Source: Roseateles sp. (GTDB lineage Bacteria > Pseudomonadota > Gammaproteobacteria > Burkholderiales > Burkholderiaceae_C). From it: a DNA stretch of 64,000 bases. A program made the position numbers and the translations under genes. Positions 8,463 through 16,779 of the stretch are shown here, in pieces. Location: contig JAFALK010000046.1 in NCBI GenBank assembly GCA_019234295.1, positions 1 through 64,000 of the forward strand. The letters run 5' to 3'. The notes under the pieces were generated by a model. That model had not been told where the DNA came from and ran no database searches. It saw only the letters and a program-made list of their open reading frames with translations. The first letter of the stretch is position 1. Every line of letters begins with the position of its first letter.

Positions 8463-9594
8463 GCTTGGCCAGTGCCGCCCTCAGGGTGGCGTCCTTCTTG
8501 GCAAAGCAAAAGCGCGCGATGCCCTGCTCGGTGCCGCCGGACTGGAAGGCCGAGAGCGGAATAGCGGCCACGCCCACATCGCGGGTCAGCCATTCGCAGA
8601 ACTCGCGCTCATTCAGGCTGCTGACAGCGCTGTAGTCCACGCACTGGAAATAGCTGCCCTCGCAGGGCAGCAGCTTGAACCGCGTGTGCCCGAGGCCCGC
8701 GCGAAACAGGTCGCGCTTGGCCTGGTAGAAGCGCGGCAGTTCCAGGATGGGCCGCATGTCGGCCATGTAGCTCGCCAGGCCGTGCTGCATGGGCGTGTTG
8801 ACCGAGAAGACGTTGAACTGGTGGATCTTGCGAAACTCGGCCATCAGCGCCGCCGGCGCCGCCACGTAGCCGACTTTCCACCCCGTCACGTGGTACGTCT
8901 TGCCAAAGCTCGAGATCGCGAAGCTTCGCTCGGCCAGCTCGTTATGCCGGGCCACCGACTGATGCGCCGCCCCGTCGTAGACCATGTGCTCGTAGACCTC
9001 GTCGCTGATGACGATGACGTCGGTGCCGTGGAGCAGGGCGCCGAGCTTGCGCATCTCCGCCGCAGACCAGATGCGGCCCGAGGGGTTGTGGGGCGTGTTG
9101 ATGATCAGCGCACGGGTCTTTGGGCTCAAGGCCGCCTCGATGGCCGCGAAATCCGGGCGGAAGTCTCCTGAGGTGAGCGGCACGCGCACCGGCACGCCGC
9201 CCGCCATCTCGATAGACGGCAGATAGCTGTCGTAGCAAGGCTCCAGCACGATCACCTCGTCGCCCGGGTGCACCACGGCGAGCAGGGTCGTCAGAATGGC
9301 TTGGGTGGCGCCGGCCGTGACCGTGATCTCGGTGGCTGGGTCATAGCGATGACCGTACAAAGTCGAGAACTTGTGCGCGATGGCCTCGCGCAGCGGCGCG
9401 CACCCGGGCATCGGGGCGTACTGGTTGTGGCCGGCGCGCATGGCATGGCTCACGGCATCGCGCAGCGCGGGGTCGCAGCTGAAGTCGGGGAAGCCCTGGC
9501 CGAGGTTGACGGCGCCATGGGCCTCGGCCAGCGCCGACATGGTCGTGAAGATGGTCGTGCCCACGTGGGGCAGGCGGCTTTGCAATGGGGTCAT
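8449..9594 (-). CDS. PLP-dependent methionine aminotransferase, YbdL-like
   Basis: A class I/II aminotransferase of 381 residues. It contains NLGQGFPDF near the N-terminus, TPHNPSGR, SDEVYEHMVYDG and the PLP lysine motif SSFGKTYHVTGWK. These fit the YbdL/kynurenine-aminotransferase-like group, which prefers methionine and related amino acids. The gene starts inside the stop of the CysB-type gene (ATGA overlap), so it is the last gene of the lptF-lptG-chelatase-cysB run. Placement with a sulfur regulator and a siroheme-type chelatase agrees with a role in sulfur amino acid metabolism. The exact substrate is inferred from family resemblance. Confidence 0.86.
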   Translation of the reverse strand: MTPLQSRLPHVGTTIFTTMSALAEAHGAVNLGQGFPDFSCDPALRDAVSHAMRAGHNQYAPMPGCAPLREAIAHKFSTLYGHRYDPATEITVTAGATQAILTTLLAVVHPGDEVIVLEPCYDSYLPSIEMAGGVPVRVPLTSGDFRPDFAAIEAALSPKTRALIINTPHNPSGRIWSAAEMRKLGALLHGTDVIVISDEVYEHMVYDGAAHQSVARHNELAERSFAISSFGKTYHVTGWKVGYVAAPAALMAEFRKIHQFNVFSVNTPMQHGLASYMADMRPILELPRFYQAKRDLFRAGLGHTRFKLLPCEGSYFQCVDYSAVSSLNEREFCEWLTRDVGVAAIPLSAFQSGGTEQGIARFCFAKKDATLRAALAKLKQI

Positions 9595-10535
9595 AGCTCG
9601 AAGTCCGAGGCCGTGCCGCTCATCGCACGCTCCAGCAGCTTGCGATTCAGACGGTCCGACAGCAACTCGGCAAAACTGTAGACGTAGTTGCGCAGATAGG
9701 CGCCGCGCTTGAAGGCGATGCGTGCCACATTGCTCCCGAAGAGCTGGCCCAGCGGCCGCGCCACGAGCTCACCGCCTGCCGGCTCCTCGCGCATGGCCAT
9801 CTCGGCCACGATGCCCAGGCCCATGCCCAGACGAACATAGGTCTTGATCACGTCGGAGTCGATGGCTTCGAGCACGATGTTGGGCTGCAAATGGCGCGCA
9901 GCAAAGGCGCGGTCGATGCGGGTGCGGCCGGTGAAGCTGGGGTGGTAGGTGATGATGGGTTCGGCCGCGAGCTGGTCCAGCGTGATCCGCTCGACGCTGG
10001 CCAGCGGATGCGTGGCCGGCACGACCAGCACGTGCTGCCATTCGTAGCAGGGCAGGGTGACCAGCTCCTCGAATTGCGAGAGCGATTCAGTGGCCAGCCC
10101 CAAGTCGGCGCTGTCGTCCATCAGCATGCGCGCCACCTGCTCGGGGTTGCCTTGATGCAGGCTGACGCGCACTTGGGGCAGCTGCTTGCGCAGCTGGGCG
10201 ACGGGGCCGGGCAGCACATACCGCGCCTGGGTGTGGGTGGTGGCGATCGAGAGCGTGCCTGTGTCCTGCTTGGAGTACTCCTCGCCGATGCGCTTGAGGT
10301 TGGCGACCTCGCGCATGATGATCTCGATGCTGGCAAGCACCTGCTGGCCGGGCTCGGTGATGCGCCGCAGGCGCTTGCCGTGGCGGCTGAAGATGTCGAT
10401 GCCGAGCTCTTCCTCGAGCTCGAGGATCGCCTTGGACACGCCAGGCTGCGAGGTGAACAATGCCTTGGCGGTCTCGGTCAGATTGAGGTTGCGGCGCGCC
10501 GCCTCCTGGACGAATCGGAACTGGTGCAGGTTCAT
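9591..10535 (-). CDS. cysB: CysB-type LysR-family transcriptional regulator
   Basis: The 314-residue protein begins MNLHQFRFVQEAARRNLNLT, a hallmark of the CysB/Cbl group, and has the winged helix-turn-helix ALFTSQPGVSKAILELE in the first 60 residues. The effector domain contains TTHTQARYVLP and GMGLGIVAEMAM, as in CysB. CysB activates sulfate assimilation genes when N-acetylserine is present. The start at 10535 overlaps the upstream chelatase gene in an ATGA motif, and the end overlaps the aminotransferase start the same way. It might be a Cbl-like paralogue; the window cannot decide. Confidence 0.86.
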   Translation of the reverse strand: MNLHQFRFVQEAARRNLNLTETAKALFTSQPGVSKAILELEEELGIDIFSRHGKRLRRITEPGQQVLASIEIIMREVANLKRIGEEYSKQDTGTLSIATTHTQARYVLPGPVAQLRKQLPQVRVSLHQGNPEQVARMLMDDSADLGLATESLSQFEELVTLPCYEWQHVLVVPATHPLASVERITLDQLAAEPIITYHPSFTGRTRIDRAFAARHLQPNIVLEAIDSDVIKTYVRLGMGLGIVAEMAMREEPAGGELVARPLGQLFGSNVARIAFKRGAYLRNYVYSFAELLSDRLNRKLLERAMSGTASDFEL

Positions 10536-10903
10536 GGGTTCAGCAGGTTCAGGGCGACTTCGGCCATGGCGCGGCTCACGGGCTCGGCATCGCCGACGGG
10601 TTCGTGCAGCTGCCACTCGATCTGCGCGCCATGGCTGAGGCGCAGGCCTTCGATCAGAGCGGGCACGTCCTTGCGCACATGGCCGCCGCTGCCGAGAAAC
10701 AGCGGCAGGACGTGGATGCGTCGGCAGCCTGCAGCGACCAGCGCTTGCGCCGCTTCGTCGAAGGATGGGGTCATGAACTCCAGATAGGCGAGCGCCAACG
10801 GCGTGCCCGGCCTCGCGGTCTGGACGCGTGCGGCCACCGCCTCGAAGGGCCGCGCCCACGCGGGGTCGCGGGCGCCGTGGGCGAAGAGCAGGAGGCCGTC
10901 CAT
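10532..10903 (-). CDS. CbiX/SirB-type sirohydrochlorin chelatase
   Basis: The short 123-residue product has the class II chelatase pattern: LLLFAHGARDPAW with the metal-binding His near the N-terminus, LAYLEFMTPSF, and VLPLFLGSGGHVRKDVP with the second His. One-domain forms like this insert cobalt or iron into sirohydrochlorin as dimers, for cobalamin or siroheme. Its location directly before a CysB-type regulator favours siroheme supply for sulfite reductase. The ATG overlaps the lptG stop by one base (TGATG); an in-frame start seven codons earlier is less likely. Confidence 0.85.
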   Translation of the reverse strand: MDGLLLFAHGARDPAWARPFEAVAARVQTARPGTPLALAYLEFMTPSFDEAAQALVAAGCRRIHVLPLFLGSGGHVRKDVPALIEGLRLSHGAQIEWQLHEPVGDAEPVSRAMAEVALNLLNP

Positions 10904-12039
10904 CAGCGGTATCTCACGAGCCAAAGGAAGGCCGCCATCGACAGGCCCATGTAGAGGAGGCTGGGCGCGGCGGCCACGGCCCAGGGCGTCCAGCCCTTGA
11001 GCAGGCCCAGGTGCCCAGCCACATTGTTGAGCAGCACGAAGCTTGAGCCCAGCATGATGCCGCCGAAGACTCTCAGGCTAATGCCGCCCGCCCGTGCATG
11101 CAGGTAGGCGAAAGGCAGGGCCAGCGCCACCATGACGAAGCAGGCGAAAGGATAGATGGTCTTGCGCCAGAACTGGATGCTGTAGGCCTGGGAGGATTGC
11201 TCCTGAGCTGAGAGATGCTCGGTGAAGTGGTAGAGCTCCAGGGTGGACATCGACCAGGGCGGCAGCACGGCCGCGGCGACGACGCCGGCGTTCAGGCTGC
11301 TCTGCCAGTCGAGCGAGGGCAGCGTCTGTTCGCTGACGATGACGCTGCGCCTCTCGGCGCCGCTGAGCTCGCCGGCCGGCGGCACCTCGTTCCAGGTGGT
11401 GCGCTGCACTTCTCGGAGCTTCCAAAGACCCTCGCGATCGACGCTGGCGTGATTGGCCTGCACGCGCGAGAGCAGGGCTCCATGCTTGTCGAAACCGAAG
11501 ATCAGCACGTCCTGCAGGCTGCCCGACGCTGAGGCCCTGCCGACCTTGACGGAATAGTTACGCTCCTGCCCGTCCTCTGTATCGTGATCCTTAAGCCAAG
11601 CCCCCTTGCGCGCGGAGGCCGTCTCGCCCACGAAGCTGGCTCGCACGCCGTCGCTCTGGCGGTCGAACCAAGGCGCGACGAAGTCGCCCACCGCGAAGGT
11701 CAGCACGGCGAACACGGCTGCCAGGCTTGCCAGCAGGCCAAGCGCCCGGCCCGGGCCGAGCCCGCCAGTGCGCAGGATGGTGTACTCGCTGCTCTGCGCC
11801 ATGCGGGCCAGCGAGAAGATGCTGCCGATCAGCACGGCGCTGGGGAAGAGTTCGTAGAAGCGCCCGGGCACTTCCATCAAGGCCATCAGTGCCGCGGCGC
11901 CCGCGCCCGCGCCGGCCCGACTCATGCGGTCGATCTCGTCTACAAAATCAAAGAAGTAGAACAAGGACAGGAACGCCAGGGTCACGAAGAGCACCGAGCC
12001 GACGATGTCGCGGTAGAGCAGGCGGCGGACCGTCTTCAT
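10903..12039 (-). CDS. lptG: LPS export ABC transporter permease LptG
   Basis: This 378-residue inner-membrane protein of the YjgP/YjgQ family begins [20 protein letters not shown] and has three N-terminal and three C-terminal membrane helices around a periplasmic beta-jellyroll domain. With LptF and the LptB ATPase it extracts lipopolysaccharide from the inner membrane and passes it to LptC. The start is taken at 12039, overlapping the lptF stop (ATGA), rather than an upstream ATG inside lptF. Conserved signals include FFDFVDEIDRM and the C-terminal GGIMLGSSFVLLNNVAGHLG. Confidence 0.93.
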   Translation of the reverse strand: MKTVRRLLYRDIVGSVLFVTLAFLSLFYFFDFVDEIDRMSRAGAGAGAAALMALMEVPGRFYELFPSAVLIGSIFSLARMAQSSEYTILRTGGLGPGRALGLLASLAAVFAVLTFAVGDFVAPWFDRQSDGVRASFVGETASARKGAWLKDHDTEDGQERNYSVKVGRASASGSLQDVLIFGFDKHGALLSRVQANHASVDREGLWKLREVQRTTWNEVPPAGELSGAERRSVIVSEQTLPSLDWQSSLNAGVVAAAVLPPWSMSTLELYHFTEHLSAQEQSSQAYSIQFWRKTIYPFACFVMVALALPFAYLHARAGGISLRVFGGIMLGSSFVLLNNVAGHLGLLKGWTPWAVAAAPSLLYMGLSMAAFLWLVRYR

Positions 12040-13139
12040 TGCGCCGCCCTCATGCGCATGCGCATGCGCAGCCATCCGAAGCGAATGCGGTTGTCGCGCC
12101 ACCAGATCATCAGCACGGACAGCACGAAGGCCCCCCCGTGAACGATCAGCAGGGACTGCGGCAGCTGCATGCGGCCATTGCCCACCCAGCTCTGCGTCAG
12201 GTTGATCATGTTGAAGTAGATGACGAAGCTCAGCAGGGCGAACAGAAGGTTCCAGCTATTGGGGCGACGTGGATTCGTGTGAGCCAACGGCAGGCCTAGC
12301 AGGGTCATGTTGAAGGCGCCGAGAATCATGCCGATACGCCAGGCGAGCTCGCCCTGGGACGGCAGTTCGGCGGATTTCAGCAAGTCCATGGTCGACATGG
12401 CCCTGGGCGGCGGCTTGGACGCGGAGGCCAGCACCTGGCTGTCGGCCAGCACCTCGTAACGCTCGAAGCGCGCAAGCGTCTTGTCGTGGGTCTCGCTGTT
12501 CTCCTCGTTGCGCTGACCCTTGTCGAGCACGAGGAAACGATCGTCGCCCTGGGTCTCAACATGGCCGCGCGCCGAGGTGGTGACCGCCTCCGCGTGGGCC
12601 GTGCTGGAGAGGATGAAGACGTTGCGCCCCATCGTGCCGTCTGCGCTGTCGCGCTCGATGAAAAATACGCGGCTGCCGTCGCGAGACGTTTGGAACTGGC
12701 CCGGCGCCACGCGCGAGAGATCGCCGCGCTTCTCGTAGCGCTCCTTGAGCTGGTTGCTGTTTTGGTTGCTCCAGGGCCAAACCAGCAGCTCAAGCACCAC
12801 GACAAGGGCGAGGATCGGCACCGCCGCGCGAAACACTGGCCGCACGAAGCGGCGCAGCGGCACGCCGCTGGCGAGCCAGATCGTCATCTCCGATTCGCGG
12901 TACATGCGCCCCAGCGTCGCGACGATGGCGATGAAGAGCGAGAGCGCGAGCATGGTCGGCAGATAGGCGAGCGAGGCGTAACCCATCAGCAGCAGTACGT
13001 CCTGCGGCGCGACGTTGCCACCAGCCGCCTGGCGCAGCGTGCTGATCAGCATCGACGTCAGGACGATCGTCAAGATCACGACGAGGGTGACGCCGAAGCT
13101 CCGGGCCAGCTCTTTTCTTACTGTCGAATCGAATAACAT
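12036..13139 (-). CDS. lptF: LPS export ABC transporter permease LptF
   Basis: The 367-residue partner of LptG starts [16 protein letters not shown] and shows LptF features: [11 protein letters not shown] after the first helix, [17 protein letters not shown], and a C-terminal [16 protein letters not shown] segment. It forms the LptB2FG transporter that moves lipopolysaccharide out of the inner membrane. The last residues read [10 protein letters not shown], coded by a short GCGCAT hexamer repeat near 12051-12071. It is the first gene of a tightly overlapping run of five and is divergent from pepA with 28 bases between starts. Confidence 0.93.
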   Translation of the reverse strand: MLFDSTVRKELARSFGVTLVVILTIVLTSMLISTLRQAAGGNVAPQDVLLLMGYASLAYLPTMLALSLFIAIVATLGRMYRESEMTIWLASGVPLRRFVRPVFRAAVPILALVVVLELLVWPWSNQNSNQLKERYEKRGDLSRVAPGQFQTSRDGSRVFFIERDSADGTMGRNVFILSSTAHAEAVTTSARGHVETQGDDRFLVLDKGQRNEENSETHDKTLARFERYEVLADSQVLASASKPPPRAMSTMDLLKSAELPSQGELAWRIGMILGAFNMTLLGLPLAHTNPRRPNSWNLLFALLSFVIYFNMINLTQSWVGNGRMQLPQSLLIVHGGAFVLSVLMIWWRDNRIRFGWLRMRMRMRAAQ

Positions 13140-13167
13140 CCGTGGACTTTATCTACTTCGAGACATT

Positions 13168-14679
13168 ATGGACTTCCGTACTCAGTCCGCGTCCTTCGAC
13201 GCTCTCGCCAGCGTATCGGCCGATGCGCTGATCGTCGTGATTGCTGGCAGCTCGCTGCCCAAGAATCTGGACAAGGCCGTGGCTTCCGCCGCCCAGGACG
13301 CCATCAAGCTCGGCGATTTCGAGCTCAAGACCGGCCAGGTACTGAGTGTCATGCGCCCGCAGGGCCTGAAGGCGCCGCGCCTGGTGCTGGCGGCCAGCGG
13401 CGCTGGCACCGTCAAGGCCGCGCGCGCGGCGCTGGCGGGTGCGCTGGCCCAGGTCAAGGGCCGCGGCGTCGCCCACGCAGCCGCCGCTTTTGTGGGCTTT
13501 GACGGCCTGAGCGCATCGCTGGCCGAGCATGTGGTGCTGGCCGCACGTGAGGCGGCTTACGTCTATCGCCACACCAAGGCCAGCGCGCCCGCAGCCAAGC
13601 TCGCCAAGCTGACCCTGTTGACCGACAAGGGCGATCTGGAGGCCGGCAAGGCCGCCAAGACGGGTCTGGCTCTCGGCGCCGCGATTGCCAACGGCGTGGA
13701 CATGGCACGCGAGTTCGCCAATCGACCTGGCAATATTGCCACGCCCACCTTCTTGGGCGAGCAGGTCAAGCAGCTGGGCAAGGAGTACGGTTTCAAGGTC
13801 GAGGTGCTGGATCGCAAGGCGGTCGAGAAGCTCGGCATGAACACCTTTATTTCCGTGGCGCAGGGTTCAGACGAACCCTTGCGCTTTATCGTCGCCCGCT
13901 ATGACGGCGGCGCGAAGACCGAGGCACCGGTGGTGCTCGTGGGTAAAGGCATCACCTTCGACTCGGGCGGCATCTCGATCAAGCCGGGTGCTGGCATGGA
14001 CGAGATGAAGTTCGACATGGGCGGTGCAGCCAGCGTGATCGGCACGCTGCGCGCTGTCGGCGAGCTCAAGCCCAAGCTGAATTTGGTGGTGCTCGTGCCT
14101 TCCTGCGAGAACATGCCCAGCGGCAGGGCGGTCAAGCCCGGTGACGTGGTGACCTCCATGTCCGGACAGACCATCGAGAACCTCAACACCGATGCGGAAG
14201 GCCGCCTGATCCTCTGCGATGCGCTGACCTACGCGGAACGCTTCAAGCCGGCTGTGGTGGTCGACGTGGCCACACTGACGGGCGCCTGCGTGATCGCCCT
14301 GGGTGGCGTTCGCAGCGGCATGTACGCCACCGACGATGAGCTGGCGGGTGAGTTGCTCTCGGCGGGCGACGCGGCGCTGGACCTTTGCTGGCGCATGCCC
14401 CTGGACGACGAGTACGAGGAAGGCCTGAAGACCAACTTCGCTGACCTGGCGAATGTGGCCGGGCGCGAGGGTGGTTCGATCACGGCGGCCAAATTCTTGC
14501 AGCGCTTCGCCAAGTATCGCTGGGCGCACCTGGACATTGCCGGCACGGCCTGGAAGAGCGGGTCGGCCAAGGGCGCCACGGGCCGTCCGGTCGGACTGCT
14601 GACGCACTTCCTGCTGGGGCAGGCGGCCAAGCCCGCCGCCAAGGCTGACAAGTCCGCGGCCAAGGCCCAGAAGGCCTGA
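13168..14679 (+). CDS. pepA: Leucyl aminopeptidase PepA
   Basis: The 503-residue M17 metallopeptidase has a less conserved N-terminal domain and a catalytic C-terminal half with the two-metal motifs [15 protein letters not shown] (Lys and Asp) and [10 protein letters not shown] (Asp, Glu, Arg). It removes N-terminal residues from peptides in the cytoplasm; in some bacteria PepA also binds DNA. The C-terminus ends in a Lys/Ala-rich tail ([18 protein letters not shown]). The start at 13168 is an ATG with a weak ribosome site; longer frames would run into the divergent lptF gene. Its stop overlaps the holC start by one base. Confidence 0.94.
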   Translation: MDFRTQSASFDALASVSADALIVVIAGSSLPKNLDKAVASAAQDAIKLGDFELKTGQVLSVMRPQGLKAPRLVLAASGAGTVKAARAALAGALAQVKGRGVAHAAAAFVGFDGLSASLAEHVVLAAREAAYVYRHTKASAPAAKLAKLTLLTDKGDLEAGKAAKTGLALGAAIANGVDMAREFANRPGNIATPTFLGEQVKQLGKEYGFKVEVLDRKAVEKLGMNTFISVAQGSDEPLRFIVARYDGGAKTEAPVVLVGKGITFDSGGISIKPGAGMDEMKFDMGGAASVIGTLRAVGELKPKLNLVVLVPSCENMPSGRAVKPGDVVTSMSGQTIENLNTDAEGRLILCDALTYAERFKPAVVVDVATLTGACVIALGGVRSGMYATDDELAGELLSAGDAALDLCWRMPLDDEYEEGLKTNFADLANVAGREGGSITAAKFLQRFAKYRWAHLDIAGTAWKSGSAKGATGRPVGLLTHFLLGQAAKPAAKADKSAAKAQKA

Positions 14680-15107
14680 TGGCTCAGGTCAGCTTCCATA
14701 CCGGTGTGCCGGAGAGGCTGGCCTATGTGTGCCGGCTGCTGCGAAAGGCACAGCTTGCGGGCGCGCGCGTGGGTGTGGTCGGGCCGGGGCCCTTGCTGGA
14801 TCGGCTCGACCGCGAGCTGTGGGTGTTTGGGCCCACGGAGTTCGTGCCTCACATTCGCCTGCGCCCGGGTAGGGGGCTGGCGCCGCGCTTGGCCCGCACG
14901 CCGATCCAGCTCACCGAGCATGCCGACGAATTGCCGCACCGGGACGTGCTGCTCAACGTCGGGCCCGAGCTGCCCGAAGGTTTCGAGGGCTTTGCGCGCG
15001 TCATCGAGGTGGTGGCCGGCGATGCCGAGCAGGCGCAGCGGGGCCGGGAGCGATTTCGTCAGTACCAGCAGCTCGGTCATCCCATCGAGCATCACAAGGT
15101 TGCATAG
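14679..15107 (+). CDS. holC: DNA polymerase III chi subunit HolC
   Basis: The 142-residue protein has the chi pattern: VSFHTGVPERLAYVCRLLRK at the N-terminus, then a central TPIQLTEHADELPHRDVLLN and the C-terminal FRQYQQLGHPIEHHKV. Chi links the clamp loader to single-stranded DNA-binding protein. The TGATG junction with pepA and the classic pepA-holC gene order support the assignment. Confidence 0.92.
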   Translation: MAQVSFHTGVPERLAYVCRLLRKAQLAGARVGVVGPGPLLDRLDRELWVFGPTEFVPHIRLRPGRGLAPRLARTPIQLTEHADELPHRDVLLNVGPELPEGFEGFARVIEVVAGDAEQAQRGRERFRQYQQLGHPIEHHKVA

Positions 15108-15182
15108 GCGACTTCCCCGGTGCAGACCCCCTCTGTTTTGGGGTATGGTCCGGCGATCGTTTTCGCCACTGGAGCCCGCCTC

Positions 15183-16325
15183 ATGCAGACCAAGATGTCC
15201 CTCCTTGCCGCAGCCATCATTGCAATTTTCGCGGGCACCGCCCAGGCTGAGGACCTGATCGTCAAGATCGGCCATGTCGCCCCGACGAGCGGCAACCAGG
15301 CGCACCTGGGGAAGGACAACGAACTCGGCGCCAAGATGGCGATCGAGGAGCTCAATGCCAAGGGCGTGAAGATCGGCGGCAAGACCGCCAGGTTCGAATT
15401 GCTGGCCGAAGATGATGCCGCCGATCCCAAGCAGGGGACGGCGGCTGCCCAGAAACTCGTGGATGCCAAGGTCAACGGCGTGATCGGCCACCTCAACTCA
15501 GGCACGACCATCCCCGCCTCCAAGATCTATGCCGACGCGGGAATTCCGCAGATTTCGCCTTCGGCCACGAATCCCGACTACACGCACAACGGTTACAAGA
15601 CCGCCTTCCGCGTCGTTGCCAACGACATCCACTTGGGCAGCACCCTGGGCAAGTACGCCGTCAAGGAACTCAAGGGCAAGGCGATCGCCGTGGTGGACGA
15701 CCGTTCTGCCTATGGCGAAGGCGTGGCAAAGCAGTTCGAGAAGGCCGTCAAGGAGTCCGGTGGCACTGTGGTAGGCCATGTTTTCACCAATGACAAGGCA
15801 ACCGACTTCTCGCCCATCTTGACCAGCCTGAAGGGCAAGAAGCCGGACATCATCTTCTTTGGCGGCATGGACGCTGTGGCCGGCCCCATGCTGCGTCAGA
15901 TGAAGTCCTTGGGCATCACGGCCAAGTTCATGGGTGGCGACGGCATCTGTACCGCCAACCTGCCCAAGCTCAGCTCGGGCAGCATCGCCGATAGCCAGGT
16001 GGTCTGCGCCGAAGCCGGCGGCGTGGACAGCGGCGGCAAGGTGGCCATGGACAAGTTCAAGGCCGATTTCAAGCAGAAATACGGTGTCGAAGTCCAGATC
16101 TACGCCCCGTATGTCTATGACGCCGTCAAGGTCATGGCCGCAGCCATGGAGAAGGCCGGATCTGCCGAACCCGCCAAGTACCTGCCGGTCCTGGCGAAGA
16201 TGGAAGGTTACAAAGGCGTGACGGGCACGATCGGCTTCGATTCCTTCGGCGACATCAAGAACGGATCGCTCACGCTCTACACCTACAAGAGCGGTCAGCG
16301 CGAGCAACTCGCCGTGGTGCACTGA
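15183..16325 (+). CDS. Branched-chain amino acid ABC transporter substrate-binding protein
   Basis: A 380-residue periplasmic protein with a clean signal peptide (SLLAAAIIAIFAGTAQAED). The mature part is a type I periplasmic binding fold of the LivJ/LivK group: KIGHVAPTSGNQAHLGKDNE, HLNSGTTIPASKIYADAGIP, SPSATNPDYT, and DDRSAYGEGVAKQFEKAV. It would present branched-chain or related amino acids to an inner-membrane transporter, but no permease or ATPase gene lies next to it, so it is an orphan binding protein here. The start at 15183 directly precedes the signal peptide. A long hairpin follows ten bases after the stop. Confidence 0.9.
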   Translation: MQTKMSLLAAAIIAIFAGTAQAEDLIVKIGHVAPTSGNQAHLGKDNELGAKMAIEELNAKGVKIGGKTARFELLAEDDAADPKQGTAAAQKLVDAKVNGVIGHLNSGTTIPASKIYADAGIPQISPSATNPDYTHNGYKTAFRVVANDIHLGSTLGKYAVKELKGKAIAVVDDRSAYGEGVAKQFEKAVKESGGTVVGHVFTNDKATDFSPILTSLKGKKPDIIFFGGMDAVAGPMLRQMKSLGITAKFMGGDGICTANLPKLSSGSIADSQVVCAEAGGVDSGGKVAMDKFKADFKQKYGVEVQIYAPYVYDAVKVMAAAMEKAGSAEPAKYLPVLAKMEGYKGVTGTIGFDSFGDIKNGSLTLYTYKSGQREQLAVVH

Positions 16326-16334
16326 ACTCCGCGA

Positions 16335-16366
16335 CGATCCTTCGCGCCGGGAGGCGCGAAGGATCG
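16335..16366 (+). terminator. Strong hairpin after the binding-protein gene
   Basis: Two perfect 14-base arms (CGATCCTTCGCGCC and its complement) enclose a GGGA tetraloop, starting nine bases after the stop. There is no T-run afterwards, so it may act as a transcript-end stabiliser or a weak terminator rather than a classical intrinsic one. Confidence 0.65.
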
Positions 16367-16779
16367 TGCGCTGAAGTGACGCTTGTTCGCGGTGTTGTAA
16401 ATCTTTCCCCATCCTTGCCGGTCGGCTGCAATTGCCGGGCGCTCGCGTGCAAAAGGGCACGCGTGTCTGGCCGACACAGGATTTGCTCCCCTTTGAGCTG
16501 AGGTCTACTCGCTGTCCGCAAGCGATGTACGCGGTGGCGGTCTAGACCGCATCCGTCCGCCTGAGGATTCAAGCGCCGCCCCCCTGCAAACGGGGGGCTT
16601 TCAAGTGGCTTGGCCAAGGGCATCATCGCTCGCATTCATAAGCCTTGTGCGCCGCTGAATTCAGCGGCTTGCAATAAGGGCAACATGGCGCGCGAGAGTG
16701 GTCTGCCAGCAGTTGGGCAGCTCGGTAGTCCTCGTAGCTCCGGGAAATGGCAAGCACTGAAACTTGCACGGGGAAGAGC
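16367..16779. promoter_or_regulatory. Palindrome-rich leader region of the exopolysaccharide locus
   Basis: No gene is seen here. The stretch holds several dyads: CGCGTGC/GCACGCG (16444-16463), a perfect 14-base palindrome GCGGTCTAGACCGC (16537-16550), a G/C-only hairpin GCCCCCC/GGGGGGC with a 7-base loop (16578-16598) followed by TTTC, and a perfect 18-base palindrome GCCGCTGAATTCAGCGGC (16651-16668). No sigma54 site with correct spacing was found. The region probably controls the first gene of the XrtA locus, by protein binding or RNA structure. Confidence 0.5.

Noticed and set aside
12051-12071. GCGCAT hexamer repeat at the lptF C-terminus encoding RMRMRMR
   Set aside because: Only about three units, in frame at the very end of an essential transporter gene; too short to argue for phase variation.
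14229-15491. Antisense frame of 420 codons across pepA, holC and the binding-protein gene
   Set aside because: Spans three well-supported genes on the other strand and lacks any domain pattern.
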